This document shows, piece after piece, positions 1-7,024 of a stretch of 8,937 nucleotides of DNA. The stretch is from assembly GCA_013290085.1 (NCBI GenBank), contig JABCYS010000035.1, positions 1 through 8,937 of the forward strand. Reading direction: 5' to 3'. The notes beneath the pieces were generated by a model. The model was not told where the DNA came from. It made no database searches and saw only the letters and a list, made by a program, of their open reading frames with translations. Source of the DNA: Candidatus Babelota bacterium (GTDB lineage: Bacteria; Dependentiae; Babeliae; Babeliales; JABCYS01). Numbering within the stretch: position 1 is the first letter of the stretch; every line of letters starts with the position of its first letter. Position numbers and translations under genes: made by a program.

Positions 1-603
1 AATGTACGGTAGGGTTTCTGAGTACACAATAAAAGGATCGGCGATGATCTGTGGTTTATCACTGAGGACATCGGATATCCCCGCGTTGCGAAGCTGGCTC
101 AAAATCAAGGCGATCCAGCTTGAAAGAGGAATAAAGACGGCCATGGCGGGTGCAAGCATGTTGATGAGGAATGACAGTTTTACCCGCGGAATTTTAAATT
201 GATCGGTGATGGTTCGCATGACTGATCCAACCGTCAAGCTGCTTAAATAATCATCGATGAAAAAGAAACTTGAAAGAATGAGCGAGGCGCTTTCGGCACC
301 GCGAGCAGTGTGCACTACGCGCTTGATTGTGCGCCCGTAGGCTGCCGTGCTTCCTGAGTGGATCATCAAAATAATAATCGTGCTCAGAATGATGAGAAAG
401 CCGTAGAGATACAGGTTGTCGATATCAGTGGCTTTGTTAAAAATGCTTCGAATGGTTAGAGATACGGTTGCAAGAGGTGAATACTGAGAAACAATGAAGG
501 CGCTCGCGATAATGCCTCCCAAAAGTGCCTGATTAACTTTTTTTGTGACAAAACTTAAAAAAATAACGATGGCGGGAGGTAACAGCACAAGCCAACTTAA
601 CAT
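1..603 (-). CDS. nhaC: NhaC-family Na+/H+ antiporter, N-terminal part (runs off the left edge)
   Basis: Partial gene read leftward; 201 codons are present and the frame stays open to the first base of the window. The start is the ATG at 603-601, preceded by AGGA (plus-strand TCCT at 613-616) at 9 bases. The product is a polytopic inner-membrane protein that by family would exchange sodium for protons. Hydrophobic segments lie at about residues 3-18, 26-40, 65-82, 105-122 and 143-170. The diagnostic stretch is FFIDDYLSSLTVG at 114-126, with the paired Asp 117-118, followed by a GSVMR...TDQFKIPR...KLSF block (126-145) and an IPLSSW segment (158-163). These match the core of the NhaC family (Pfam Na_H_antiporter). 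The C-terminal portion lies outside the window. A good promoter stands directly upstream. The family call is firm; the transported ion is inferred, because related carriers in this superfamily take other solutes. Confidence 0.82.
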   Translation of the reverse strand, partial: MLSWLVLLPPAIVIFLSFVTKKVNQALLGGIIASAFIVSQYSPLATVSLTIRSIFNKATDIDNLYLYGFLIILSTIIILMIHSGSTAAYGRTIKRVVHTARGAESASLILSSFFFIDDYLSSLTVGSVMRTITDQFKIPRVKLSFLINMLAPAMAVFIPLSSWIALILSQLRNAGISDVLSDKPQIIADPFIVYSETLPYI

Positions 604-650
604 GAGATGGTATCCTGAGAAAAAATGTTTTTAGATCTAAGACGGCGGTT

Positions 651-679
651 AGTATAGCCTCCAATGCAAAAAGTTTCAA
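651..679 (-). promoter_or_regulatory. Sigma-70-type promoter for the nhaC-like gene
   Basis: Read on the minus strand, a -35 box TTGAAA (679-674) is followed by a 17-base spacer and a -10 box TATACT (656-651). Transcription would start near 644, giving a leader of about 40 bases before the ATG at 603. Both boxes are close to consensus at ideal spacing. Prediction from sequence only. Confidence 0.62.
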
Positions 680-754
680 AATGTAACGTCTGTTTTGCCT
701 CAGAGTCATCAACTGAATGAACTGAAAGGAACGGCATTTTTGTTGGTTTTCCGT

Positions 755-783
755 TTGACCGCCATTCTTTTTGTAAGTACAAT
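755..783 (+). promoter_or_regulatory. Sigma-70-type promoter for rplM
   Basis: A -35 box TTGACC (755-760), a spacer of exactly 17 bases and a -10 box TACAAT (778-783) point at rplM. Transcription would begin near 790, leaving a leader of about 75 bases. The rest of the 262-base interval between the two divergent genes (604-865) holds no open frame with a recognisable product. It contains a small inverted repeat AGGC-ATA-GCCT at 830-840 within the leader, of unknown meaning. Confidence 0.65.
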
Positions 784-865
784 AACAAGGTCCCGTTTGT
801 TTTTTTGACCGTTTTCCCAAGAAAATTAGAGGCATAGCCTTAACTATCTATAGCAGGATTCAATA

Positions 866-1363
866 ATGGATTTTAATAAAACCTTTTTTCTTAAAAACGA
901 AGAAAAAGCCCCAGCATGGCACCTTATCGATGCCCAAGGGCAAGTTCTTGGTCGATTAGCGACTGAAATCACCGACATTTTGCGCGGTAAAAATGTTCCT
1001 ACCTTTACCCCTCAAACAGATTCTGGTGACTACGTAGTAGTTATCAATGCCGAAAAAATTAAGCTAACAGCCGATAAGATGGACACAAAAATTTATGCTA
1101 CGTATTCCGGTTGGATTGGCGGGCTTAAAGAGTTGACTGCTCGAGAAGTAATGAAAAAGAACCCTGCTCATTTAATTGAACATGCGGTGAAGGGCATGTT
1201 GCCAAAAAATAAATTGAGCAGACAAGTGATCAAAAAACTCAAAGTGTATGCAGGATCAGAGCATCCTCACACCGCTCAGTTTACGGTAGCTAAACCTAAG
1301 GTTGCAAAGCCGAGAAAAGCTAAAACCGCTAAAGCTGAAAAAGCTCCAGAAAAAGCTGCGTAA
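866..1363 (+). CDS. rplM: 50S ribosomal protein L13
   Basis: Early-assembly protein of the large ribosomal subunit that binds 23S rRNA. The 165-residue product matches the L13 family along residues 18-138: WHLIDAQGQVLGRLA near the start, a GDYVVVINAEKI strand (54-65), YSGWIGGLKE (80-89), and the signature VKGMLPKNKLSR (108-119) followed by KVYAGSEHPH (126-135). The usual length is about 140-150. The excess is a tail at 139-165 made almost only of Lys, Ala, Pro and Glu, likely flexible and rRNA-contacting. The ATG follows AGGA (855-858) at 7 bases. In most bacteria rpsI (S9) follows directly; here a terminator follows instead, so the gene appears to be a single-gene transcript. Confidence 0.97.
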   Translation: MDFNKTFFLKNEEKAPAWHLIDAQGQVLGRLATEITDILRGKNVPTFTPQTDSGDYVVVINAEKIKLTADKMDTKIYATYSGWIGGLKELTAREVMKKNPAHLIEHAVKGMLPKNKLSRQVIKKLKVYAGSEHPHTAQFTVAKPKVAKPRKAKTAKAEKAPEKAA

Positions 1364-1376
1364 AATTAAGTAATCG

Positions 1377-1422
1377 CAAAAAAAGAGAGCGGCAGATTTT
1401 TTTCTGCCGCTCTCTTTTTTTG
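1377..1422. terminator. Strong bidirectional intrinsic terminator between rplM and rseP
   Basis: A near-perfect 20-base-pair hairpin: arms 1377-1396 and 1403-1422 with a loop of six T. The GC-rich core is GAGAGCGGCAG paired with CTGCCGCTCTC. The arm ends are A-runs on the left and T-runs on the right, so RNA from either strand has a stable stem followed by a U-tract. It lies 13 bases after the rplM stop and 16 bases after the rseP stop on the other strand, so it can end both convergent transcripts. Confidence 0.93.
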
Positions 1423-1438
1423 TTTAAAAATCCAATAC

Positions 1439-2593
1439 CTATTTTTGTGCATCCTTTTGAGTAACCGTATCGTTACGCAGAGCACGGATAAATTTTATGT
1501 CCTTAAAGCTAAGGTACAGGGTAAGAAGAATGAAGATTGCCCAGGTGCCGAGAGCCAAATACTCTCTCATGCGTACAGGAAGTGGACGCCTGATTATAGC
1601 CTCAATCGTAGCAAAAAGAGCCTGGCCCCCGTCTAAGATAGGAAGGGGAATAAGGTTAAGAATGGCAAGGTTGATACTGATAAGAGCCAAGAAGGTAAAG
1701 AAAATCTTAAGGCCACGCTCAGCATGCTTAATGGTTTGAGAAATGATCATAATGGGACCGCCTAACCCTTCAATGCTTCGGTTGGCAAACATCCCCTTAA
1801 AACTTTTGATGGTAGCTACGACAATAGTGTTGGTACGGCTAAAGCCTCGTTTAAGAGCCGAAAAGAAAGGAAGAGCAGGAAGAGCCCTCGTTTCAAACCC
1901 AACCCCCAAGAACCCAGCGCTTGCCCCAGCCTCTTTTCGTTCACCCAGGGTGACATTCCGATCAAATTGATGGTTGTTTCGCTCAAGACTAAAGCGAGCC
2001 TTTGTATGGGCAAGAGGCCTAATTTGGTCAAAAAGCGCTCCTATATCGTCATGAATAGGGGTGCCATTGATTGCTAGAACCTTATCCCCAACCTGAAGCC
2101 CGGCCGTCTGGGCAGGACCGTCTTTGATGATAGAATTTATAACTGGTATGGCATTTTCTGGGTAGGCGATGGGGGAGTTTGGCATGCCAGAAAGATAGAG
2201 AAGAGAAAGGGTTGTATAAGCAAAGATCATATTAAACATGATACCGCCGCCCATGACGAGCATTTTTTGCCAATAAGGCCTGGTCTCAAAGTAGGCCTCT
2301 TTGGTGTGTGCTGAGGACTCCTCTGAGGCCTGGGCGATCTCAACATAGCCCCCCAGGGGTATGGCTGAGATTGAATACTCGGTGGTACCGATCTTACGAC
2401 TGAGGATCTTTGGCCCCATGCCGATGGAAAAGGAGGGTGCCTTGATGCCAAAAAGCTTGCAAAAGAGGAGGTGGCCGAGCTCATGAAAAGCTATAACGAA
2501 CCCTATCCCAAAAATTCCGAGAGCTATAAAAAGAATGTTTTTGCTTAAAAAGGTAGTCGAAAGAAAAGACCAGAGTTGTTCTAAAAGCATCAT
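1439..2593 (-). CDS. rseP: RseP-like site-2 zinc metalloprotease (M50 family), one PDZ domain
   Basis: Intramembrane protease that cleaves transmembrane segments of anti-sigma factors and leftover signal peptides at the inner membrane. With the start at 2593 the product is 384 residues. It shows a first membrane segment (about 19-36) running into the zinc motif HELGH (37-41; His37, Glu38, His41), a second membrane segment with MGGGI (about 112-135), and a PDZ domain (about 148-220, with GLQVGDKVLAINGTPI). Two C-terminal membrane segments follow (297-316 and 346-363). The third zinc ligand is Asp321 in NLIPLPILDGG. E. coli RseP has two PDZ domains and is about 450 residues; a single PDZ is common in other phyla. 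No dxr, bamA or cdsA neighbour is present; the gene stands alone between a terminator and the divergent rpsL operon, so its substrate cannot be read from context. All catalytic residues are intact. Confidence 0.93.
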   Translation of the reverse strand: MMLLEQLWSFLSTTFLSKNILFIALGIFGIGFVIAFHELGHLLFCKLFGIKAPSFSIGMGPKILSRKIGTTEYSISAIPLGGYVEIAQASEESSAHTKEAYFETRPYWQKMLVMGGGIMFNMIFAYTTLSLLYLSGMPNSPIAYPENAIPVINSIIKDGPAQTAGLQVGDKVLAINGTPIHDDIGALFDQIRPLAHTKARFSLERNNHQFDRNVTLGERKEAGASAGFLGVGFETRALPALPFFSALKRGFSRTNTIVVATIKSFKGMFANRSIEGLGGPIMIISQTIKHAERGLKIFFTFLALISINLAILNLIPLPILDGGQALFATIEAIIRRPLPVRMREYLALGTWAIFILLTLYLSFKDIKFIRALRNDTVTQKDAQK

Positions 2594-2600
2594 CAGCAAG

Positions 2601-2605
2601 TCCTT
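2601..2605 (-). promoter_or_regulatory. Ribosome binding site that fixes the rseP start
   Basis: On the minus strand AAGGA (2605-2601) lies 7 bases before the ATG at 2593. The frame also opens two codons earlier with TTG at 2599, but that codon sits only 1 base from the Shine-Dalgarno, too close for initiation. A further ATG at 2590 is 10 bases away and is a less likely alternative. Confidence 0.72.
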
Positions 2606-2609
2606 TACG

Positions 2610-2615
2610 ATTATA
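2610..2615 (-). promoter_or_regulatory. Possible -10 box of the rseP promoter
   Basis: A perfect TATAAT on the minus strand (2615-2610). No good -35 is visible; the hexamer at 17 bases is CTTTTA. Transcription from it would start near 2603, on the ribosome binding site itself, leaving a leader of about ten bases. Either this is a short-leader promoter or the box is chance in an AT-rich stretch and the real promoter lies further upstream (2616-2700). Confidence 0.3.
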
Positions 2616-2681
2616 AAAGGGGAGAATTTTTTTAAAAGATTGCTTTAACCTACCATTAACAGTATTTTTCTTCAATTCCAC

Positions 2682-2709
2682 TTGAAAAAAGTGCAGGAAC
2701 CTCTATAAT
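2682..2709 (+). promoter_or_regulatory. Main promoter of the fused str-S10 operon
   Basis: TTGAAA (2682-2687), a 16-base spacer and a perfect TATAAT (2704-2709). The discriminator that follows begins GCC. This is the best promoter in the window and the only strong one before eight translation genes. Transcription would begin near 2716, so rpsL has a leader of about 120 bases. Confidence 0.75.
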
Positions 2710-2715
2710 GCCTTT

Positions 2716-2837
2716 ATCTCTTTTACGCAACCTGTAACGTCTTATACCGCACTGAAAGAGCGAAGACTTGTCGCATGGTTCTGTAGAAAATCTAAGTAAA
2801 TATCCGGTTAACAGTTAGTGAATAGGAAGTTTAAGAT
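2716..2837 (+). other. Long 5' leader of the rpsL-led operon
   Basis: About 120 bases between the predicted transcription start and the rpsL ATG. It contains no convincing open frame and no transcription attenuator: there is no stable hairpin followed by a U-run. Only weak stems are visible, such as GCGA (2760-2763) with TCGC (2771-2774). The last part carries the rpsL Shine-Dalgarno AGGAAG (2824-2829). The extent depends on the predicted promoter. Confidence 0.45.
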
Positions 2838-3212
2838 ATGCCTACCATTAGTCAGCTTTCTTACGAAGGACGCATCTCTGAAAAGTCAAAGACAAAAAGC
2901 GGTGCGCTTAAGCGATGCCCACAAGTTCGTGGTGTCTGTGTGCGTGTGTTTACCACAACGCCTAAAAAGCCTAACTCTGCACTTCGAAAAGTTGCGCGTG
3001 TGAAGCTTTCTAATGGCAACGAAATAACCGCTTATATTCCTGGAGAAGGACACAACTTACAAGAACACTCTGTGGTGCTCGTTCGTGGTGGTAGGGTAAA
3101 AGATTTGCCGGGTGTTAAGTACCACATCGTTCGTGGTGCACTTGATTCTGCAGGCGTAGAAAATCGTAAAAAGTCGCGCTCTCTTTACGGCACAAAAAAG
3201 CCTAAAGCATAA
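2838..3212 (+). CDS. rpsL: 30S ribosomal protein S12
   Basis: Protein of the small-subunit decoding centre that monitors codon-anticodon pairing. At 124 residues it has the family's normal length. Hallmarks are CPQVRGVC (27-34), [13 protein letters not shown] (39-51), [12 protein letters not shown] (67-78) and [14 protein letters not shown] (83-96). Lys43 and Lys88, the positions where substitutions commonly give streptomycin resistance, are both the wild-type lysine; Asp89, the site of methylthiolation in E. coli, is present. The N-terminal arm ([10 protein letters not shown]) is less basic than usual, and residue 30 is Val where Lys or Arg is normal. AGGAAG stands 8 bases before the ATG. 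First gene of the operon. Confidence 0.98.
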   Translation: MPTISQLSYEGRISEKSKTKSGALKRCPQVRGVCVRVFTTTPKKPNSALRKVARVKLSNGNEITAYIPGEGHNLQEHSVVLVRGGRVKDLPGVKYHIVRGALDSAGVENRKKSRSLYGTKKPKA

Positions 3213-3223
3213 GGAAGAAGAAC

Positions 3224-3706
3224 ATGCCAAGACGTAGATCCGTAAATTTTCAACGTGATATCGGCGTTGACCCTCGCTTTAATTCTCCGCTCATTCAAAA
3301 GCTTATCAATGTGATAATGGAGCGCGGAAAAAAGAATATTGCTCGAGACATCGTATATGATGCTCTCGATGTAATCATTAAAAAATCAAATGGAAATCAA
3401 GAAAAAGGCCTTGACCTTTTTTATAGTGCTTTCGATAACCTTATCCCTGCAATTGAGGTTCGCCCTCGTCGTGTTGGTGGTAGCGTGTATCAAATTCCTA
3501 TGGAAGTTCAGCCTGCGCGTGGCCGCGCGCTCGCTATGCGTTGGCTTATTGAAGCAGCAGCAACGAGATCAGATAAAACTATGGGCGTAAGATTAGCTCA
3601 TGAGTTGATTGATGCGCTTGATGGCCGTGGTGGTGCTATTAAAAAGAAATCAGATGTACATAGAATGGCAGAATCAAATCGTGCATTCTCTCACTTTGCT
3701 TGGTAA
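3224..3706 (+). CDS. rpsG: 30S ribosomal protein S7
   Basis: Primary binder of the 3' major (head) domain of 16S rRNA, also near the E-site tRNA. The 160-residue product carries DPRFNSPLIQKLINVIMERG (16-35), the S7 signature, then EVRPRRVGGSVYQIP (78-92) for the beta-hairpin and HRMAESNRAFSHFAW at the end (146-160). Its Shine-Dalgarno AAGGAAG (3211-3217) overlaps the rpsL stop codon. Only 11 bases separate the two genes, so the S7-binding regulatory hairpin known between these genes in E. coli (a gap of roughly 100 bases) has no room here. Confidence 0.98.
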   Translation: MPRRRSVNFQRDIGVDPRFNSPLIQKLINVIMERGKKNIARDIVYDALDVIIKKSNGNQEKGLDLFYSAFDNLIPAIEVRPRRVGGSVYQIPMEVQPARGRALAMRWLIEAAATRSDKTMGVRLAHELIDALDGRGGAIKKKSDVHRMAESNRAFSHFAW

Positions 3707-3719
3707 ATGAAGGTTAGTT

Positions 3720-5780
3720 ATGAGTCAGTCGTTAGAAAAATTTAGAAATATAGGTATCGCAGCCCATATTGATGCGGGTAAGACTACCGTTACTGAACGT
3801 ATTCTTTTCTATACCGGTGTAACTCATAAAATCGGTGAAGTTCATGAGGGTGAAACCGTAATGGACTGGATGGAGCAGGAGAGGGAGCGTGGTATTACCA
3901 TTACCTCTGCGGCAACCACATGTTATTGGAAAGATCATCACGTTAACATTATTGATACCCCAGGACACGTTGACTTTACTATCGAAGTAGGCCGATCATT
4001 GCGTGTTCTTGATGGTATGATCGCAGTATATTGCGGTGTTGGTGGCGTACAGCCACAATCAGAAACCGTATGGCGTCAAGCAAATCGTTATAAAGTTCCA
4101 CGTATTATTTTTGTAAATAAACTTGATCGCGTTGGCGCTAACTACTTTAAGGTTATTGATGCCATTAATGATAAGTTAAAGGCGAACGCTGTCCTCATGC
4201 AAATCCCGGTTGGTGCTGAAGAAAATTTTTCAGGCATTATCGACCTACTCACTCGTAAAATGGCAACCTTTGAAGGTGAGATGGGAATAAATGTTGTATG
4301 GCATGAAATCCCTGCTGAATACAAAGACCAAGCAGAAAAGCTTCGTGCTATTATTGTTGAAAAGGCTTGCGACTTTGATGATGCACTTGCAGAAAAATAT
4401 TTAAATGGTGAAGAAATTTCTATCCCAGAAATTAAAGCTGCATTGAGAAAAGGTGTCTTAGAACGAAAAGTTGTTCCAGCATATTGTGGTACAGCCTTTA
4501 AGAATAAAGGTGTGCAATTAGCACTTGATGCTGTTATAGATTTCCTTCCATCACCACTTGATGTTCCTCCGGTAGAAGGCGTAAATCCTAAAACTGGTCA
4601 AGTTGAAACAAGAAAAGCGAGTGACAGCGAACCGTTTGCCGGTCTCGTGTTTAAAATTATGACCGATCCATTTGTTGGAGCTCTTTCGTTTGTTCGTGCT
4701 TATTCTGGTGTTGTTAAATCCGGGTCCTATGTTTTTAATGCAAAGACCGGTACTAAAGAACGCGTGAGCCGTCTTATTAGAATGCACGCAAACAAGCGTG
4801 AAGAAATTCAAGAAATTACAGCCGGCGATATTGGTGCAATCGTAGGTATTAAAGATGTTACAACAGGAGATACACTGTGCGAGGAAGGTAAGTTGATCTT
4901 ACTTGAATCAATCGATATTCCAACACCAGTTATCTCTGCATCGGTCGAACCAAAAAATAAAGGTGACCATGAAAAGATGGTCCTAGCGCTGAGAAAAATG
5001 AAGCAAGAAGATCCTTCATTCCATTTTTCTTACGACCCAGAAACATCTCAAACAGTTATTCAAGGTATGGGCGAGCTTCATTTAGAAATCGTTCTTGATC
5101 GTTTGAAGCGTGAGCAAAAAATTGAACTTGTACAAGGTAAGTTACAAGTTGCTTATAAAGAAACTATTCAAAAGCCAATTGAAGCTGAAGGTAAATACAT
5201 TAAGCAGTCTGGTGGCCGCGGTCAGTACGGACACTGCTGGATTAAGTTTGAACCGCAGGAACGTGGTAAGGGTTATATATTTGAAAATGATGTTATTGGT
5301 GGAACTATTCCGAAAGAATTTATTCCAGCAATTGAAAAAGGGCTTGATGAAGCACAAACTACGGGTGTGCTTGGAGGTTATCCAACCGTAGACTTTAAGG
5401 CGAGCGTTTTTGATGGGTCATACCATGATGTGGATTCATCTGAACTTGCTTTTAAAGTCGCAGCATCATTAGCGTTCAAAAGTGGTATGGCTAAAGCCTC
5501 TCCGGTGCTCTTGGAGCCTATCATGAAAGTGGAAGTCGATACTCCTGATGAATATATGGGAGACGTGATCGGCGACCTGAATGCTCGTGGCGGTCGTATT
5601 TTAGGTATGGAAGGAAAATCAGGTTCTCAGATTATAACTGCAGAAGCGCCACTGCGTAACATGTTTGGTTATGCAACTGATCTTCGTTCGAAAACGAAAG
5701 GGCGTGCCGGTTATACAATGGAATTTGAATGTTATCGTGAAATGCCTAAACACGCGCAAGAAGAAATTTTGAAGAAATAA
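3720..5780 (+). CDS. fusA: Elongation factor G
   Basis: Cytosolic GTPase that drives translocation of tRNA and mRNA and, with ribosome recycling factor, splits ribosomes. At 686 residues it is slightly shorter than the E. coli protein (704). G domain: AHIDAGKT (15-22, P-loop), RGITI (57-61), DTPGH (79-83), NKLD (133-136). The later domains include GGRGQYGH (498-505), which opens domain IV, and the domain IV tip loop YHDVDSS (568-574) with His569, equivalent to E. coli His583. The C-terminal domain V ends in [16 protein letters not shown] (3709-3713) lies 6 bases before the ATG. All features point to canonical, active EF-G rather than the FusA2, TetM or LepA relatives. Confidence 0.98.
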   Translation: MSQSLEKFRNIGIAAHIDAGKTTVTERILFYTGVTHKIGEVHEGETVMDWMEQERERGITITSAATTCYWKDHHVNIIDTPGHVDFTIEVGRSLRVLDGMIAVYCGVGGVQPQSETVWRQANRYKVPRIIFVNKLDRVGANYFKVIDAINDKLKANAVLMQIPVGAEENFSGIIDLLTRKMATFEGEMGINVVWHEIPAEYKDQAEKLRAIIVEKACDFDDALAEKYLNGEEISIPEIKAALRKGVLERKVVPAYCGTAFKNKGVQLALDAVIDFLPSPLDVPPVEGVNPKTGQVETRKASDSEPFAGLVFKIMTDPFVGALSFVRAYSGVVKSGSYVFNAKTGTKERVSRLIRMHANKREEIQEITAGDIGAIVGIKDVTTGDTLCEEGKLILLESIDIPTPVISASVEPKNKGDHEKMVLALRKMKQEDPSFHFSYDPETSQTVIQGMGELHLEIVLDRLKREQKIELVQGKLQVAYKETIQKPIEAEGKYIKQSGGRGQYGHCWIKFEPQERGKGYIFENDVIGGTIPKEFIPAIEKGLDEAQTTGVLGGYPTVDFKASVFDGSYHDVDSSELAFKVAASLAFKSGMAKASPVLLEPIMKVEVDTPDEYMGDVIGDLNARGGRILGMEGKSGSQIITAEAPLRNMFGYATDLRSKTKGRAGYTMEFECYREMPKHAQEEILKK

Positions 5781-5798
5781 ATGTTTAATATCTAATAT
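5769..5798 (+). promoter_or_regulatory. Possible internal promoter before tuf
   Basis: TTGAAG (5769-5774), an 18-base spacer and TAATAT (5793-5798) straddle the end of fusA and the 40-base gap before tuf. The -10 region overlaps a small AT-only inverted repeat, TTAATAT-CTA-ATATTAA (5785-5801), which is too weak to terminate. Extra tuf promoters inside or after fusA are known in other bacteria and fit the high demand for EF-Tu. AT-rich chance matches are common, so this stays tentative. Confidence 0.3.
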
Positions 5799-5810
5799 TA
5801 AGAGCTGATT

Positions 5811-5814
5811 GGAG
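5811..5814 (+). promoter_or_regulatory. Ribosome binding site that fixes the tuf start
   Basis: GGAG lies 6 bases before the ATG at 5821. A longer frame could open at TTG 5809, but that codon overlaps the Shine-Dalgarno itself, and EF-Tu proteins normally begin at the [12 protein letters not shown] position. Confidence 0.8.
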
Positions 5815-5820
5815 TTTGCC

Positions 5821-7011
5821 ATGGCAAGAGATATATTTGAGCGTAAAAAACCTCACGTGAACGTGGGTACCATTGGTCACGTTGACCACGGTAAGACAAC
5901 GCTAACTGCTGCAATTACTAAAGTACAAGCTGATAAAGGATTGGCAGAAGCAAAAGCATTTGATCAAATTGATAATGCTCCTGAAGAAAAAGCGCGTGGT
6001 ATTACTATTGCAACGTCACACGTTGAATACGAATCACCAAAGCGTCACTATGCACACGTTGACTGTCCTGGACACGCTGACTACGTAAAAAACATGATCA
6101 CCGGTGCCGCACAAATGGATGGCGGTATCTTGGTTGTATCAGCAGCAGATGGTGCGATGCCTCAAACACGTGAACACATTCTTCTTGCCCGCAACGTAGG
6201 TGTTCCTGCGCTCGTGGTATTCCTTAACAAATGCGACATGGTAGATGATCCTGATATGATCGCTATGGTCGAAGAAGAAGTAAGAGATCTTCTTACCAAA
6301 TATGGTTTTCCTGGCGACAAGATTCCATTTATTCGCGGAGCTGCTATTAAAGCGTTGCAAGGCGATAAAGGCGAACTTGGTGCACAAGCAATTGAAAAAT
6401 TGATGAATGCTCTTGATGAATATATTCCAGAGCCAGCTCGTGAAGTTGATAAACCGTTCTTGATGTCTGTTGAAGGCGTCTTCTCAATCTCTGGTCGTGG
6501 TACTGTTGCGACCGGTAGAATTGAACGCGGTAGAGTTAAAGTTGGTGACGAAGTTGAAGTTGTTGGTTTTGGTACCAGCTTGAAAACAACGGTTACTGGC
6601 GTTGAAATGTTCCGCAAAACAATGAACGATGCAATGGCTGGTGATAACGTTGGCCTTCTTCTTCGTGGTGCGAAAAAAGAAGAAATCGAACGCGGTATGG
6701 TTATCTCTGCGCCTGGTACGATTACTCCTCACAAGAAATTTAAATGTGAAGTGTACATCTTGACCCAAGCAGAAGGTGGTCGTCATAGCGCATTCTTTAA
6801 TGGCTACAGACCGCAATTTTATTTTAGAACAACCGACGTTACAGGTGTTGTGACCTTGCCTGCAGGCCGTGAAATGGTTATGCCGGGAGACAACGTTGCA
6901 CTTGAAGTTGAATTGATTTCGCCAATCGCTATGGAAAAAGATTTGCGTTTTGCAATTCGTGAAGGTGGAAGAACAGTTGGTTCTGGCGTTATTACACAAA
7001 TTTTGGCGTAA
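5821..7011 (+). CDS. tuf: Elongation factor Tu
   Basis: GTPase that carries aminoacyl-tRNA to the ribosomal A site. The 396-residue product is full length (E. coli 394). G domain: GHVDHGKT (19-26), the switch I end RGITI (59-63), DCPGH (81-85) with the catalytic His85, and NKCD (136-139). The beta-barrel domains are complete ([17 protein letters not shown], then [19 protein letters not shown] in blocks). The G5 motif, normally Ser-Ala-Leu, reads Ala174-Ala175-Ile176. The gene follows fusA by 40 bases and precedes rpsJ by 13, so EF-Tu links the str and S10 blocks. Codon use favours CGT, GGT and GAA, as expected for a highly expressed gene. Confidence 0.98.
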   Translation: MARDIFERKKPHVNVGTIGHVDHGKTTLTAAITKVQADKGLAEAKAFDQIDNAPEEKARGITIATSHVEYESPKRHYAHVDCPGHADYVKNMITGAAQMDGGILVVSAADGAMPQTREHILLARNVGVPALVVFLNKCDMVDDPDMIAMVEEEVRDLLTKYGFPGDKIPFIRGAAIKALQGDKGELGAQAIEKLMNALDEYIPEPAREVDKPFLMSVEGVFSISGRGTVATGRIERGRVKVGDEVEVVGFGTSLKTTVTGVEMFRKTMNDAMAGDNVGLLLRGAKKEEIERGMVISAPGTITPHKKFKCEVYILTQAEGGRHSAFFNGYRPQFYFRTTDVTGVVTLPAGREMVMPGDNVALEVELISPIAMEKDLRFAIREGGRTVGSGVITQILA

Positions 7012-7013
7012 CT

Positions 7014-7017
7014 AGGA
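7014..7017 (+). promoter_or_regulatory. Ribosome binding site that fixes the rpsJ start
   Basis: AGGA is 7 bases before the second of two consecutive ATG codons (7025) and only 4 before the first (7022). The second start also aligns residue for residue with the usual S10 N-terminus (M-x-x-Q-R-I-R). Confidence 0.7.
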
Positions 7018-7024
7018 ACTGATG

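Noticed and set aside
2..202. A 66-residue plus-strand open frame at the left edge.
   Set aside because: It is antisense to the conserved antiporter frame and reads as a shadow.
711..726. A direct repeat AACTGAA at 711-717 and 720-726, possibly an operator.
   Set aside because: Only two imperfectly spaced copies in AT-rich DNA, with no third copy or palindrome.
805..833. A second TTGACC (805-810) as an extra rplM promoter, repeating TTTGACCG found at 754-761.
   Set aside because: No acceptable -10 box appears at 16-19 bases; the 8-base repeat is short enough to be chance.
533..835. A 100-residue minus-strand open frame across the nhaC-rplM interval.
   Set aside because: It overlaps the better supported nhaC start in another frame, spans both promoters, and its translation resembles no family I recognise.
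1497..1970. Plus-strand open frames opposite rseP.
   Set aside because: They lie antisense to conserved protease domains and look like shadows.
5809..5820. TTG start at 5809 giving EF-Tu four extra residues.
   Set aside because: The codon overlaps the Shine-Dalgarno, and EF-Tu proteins begin at the following ATG.
6162..6999. Minus-strand open frames of 151 and 171 residues opposite tuf.
   Set aside because: They arise from the biased codon use of tuf; their translations are low-complexity Ser/Thr/Asn strings with no supporting Shine-Dalgarno context or family match.
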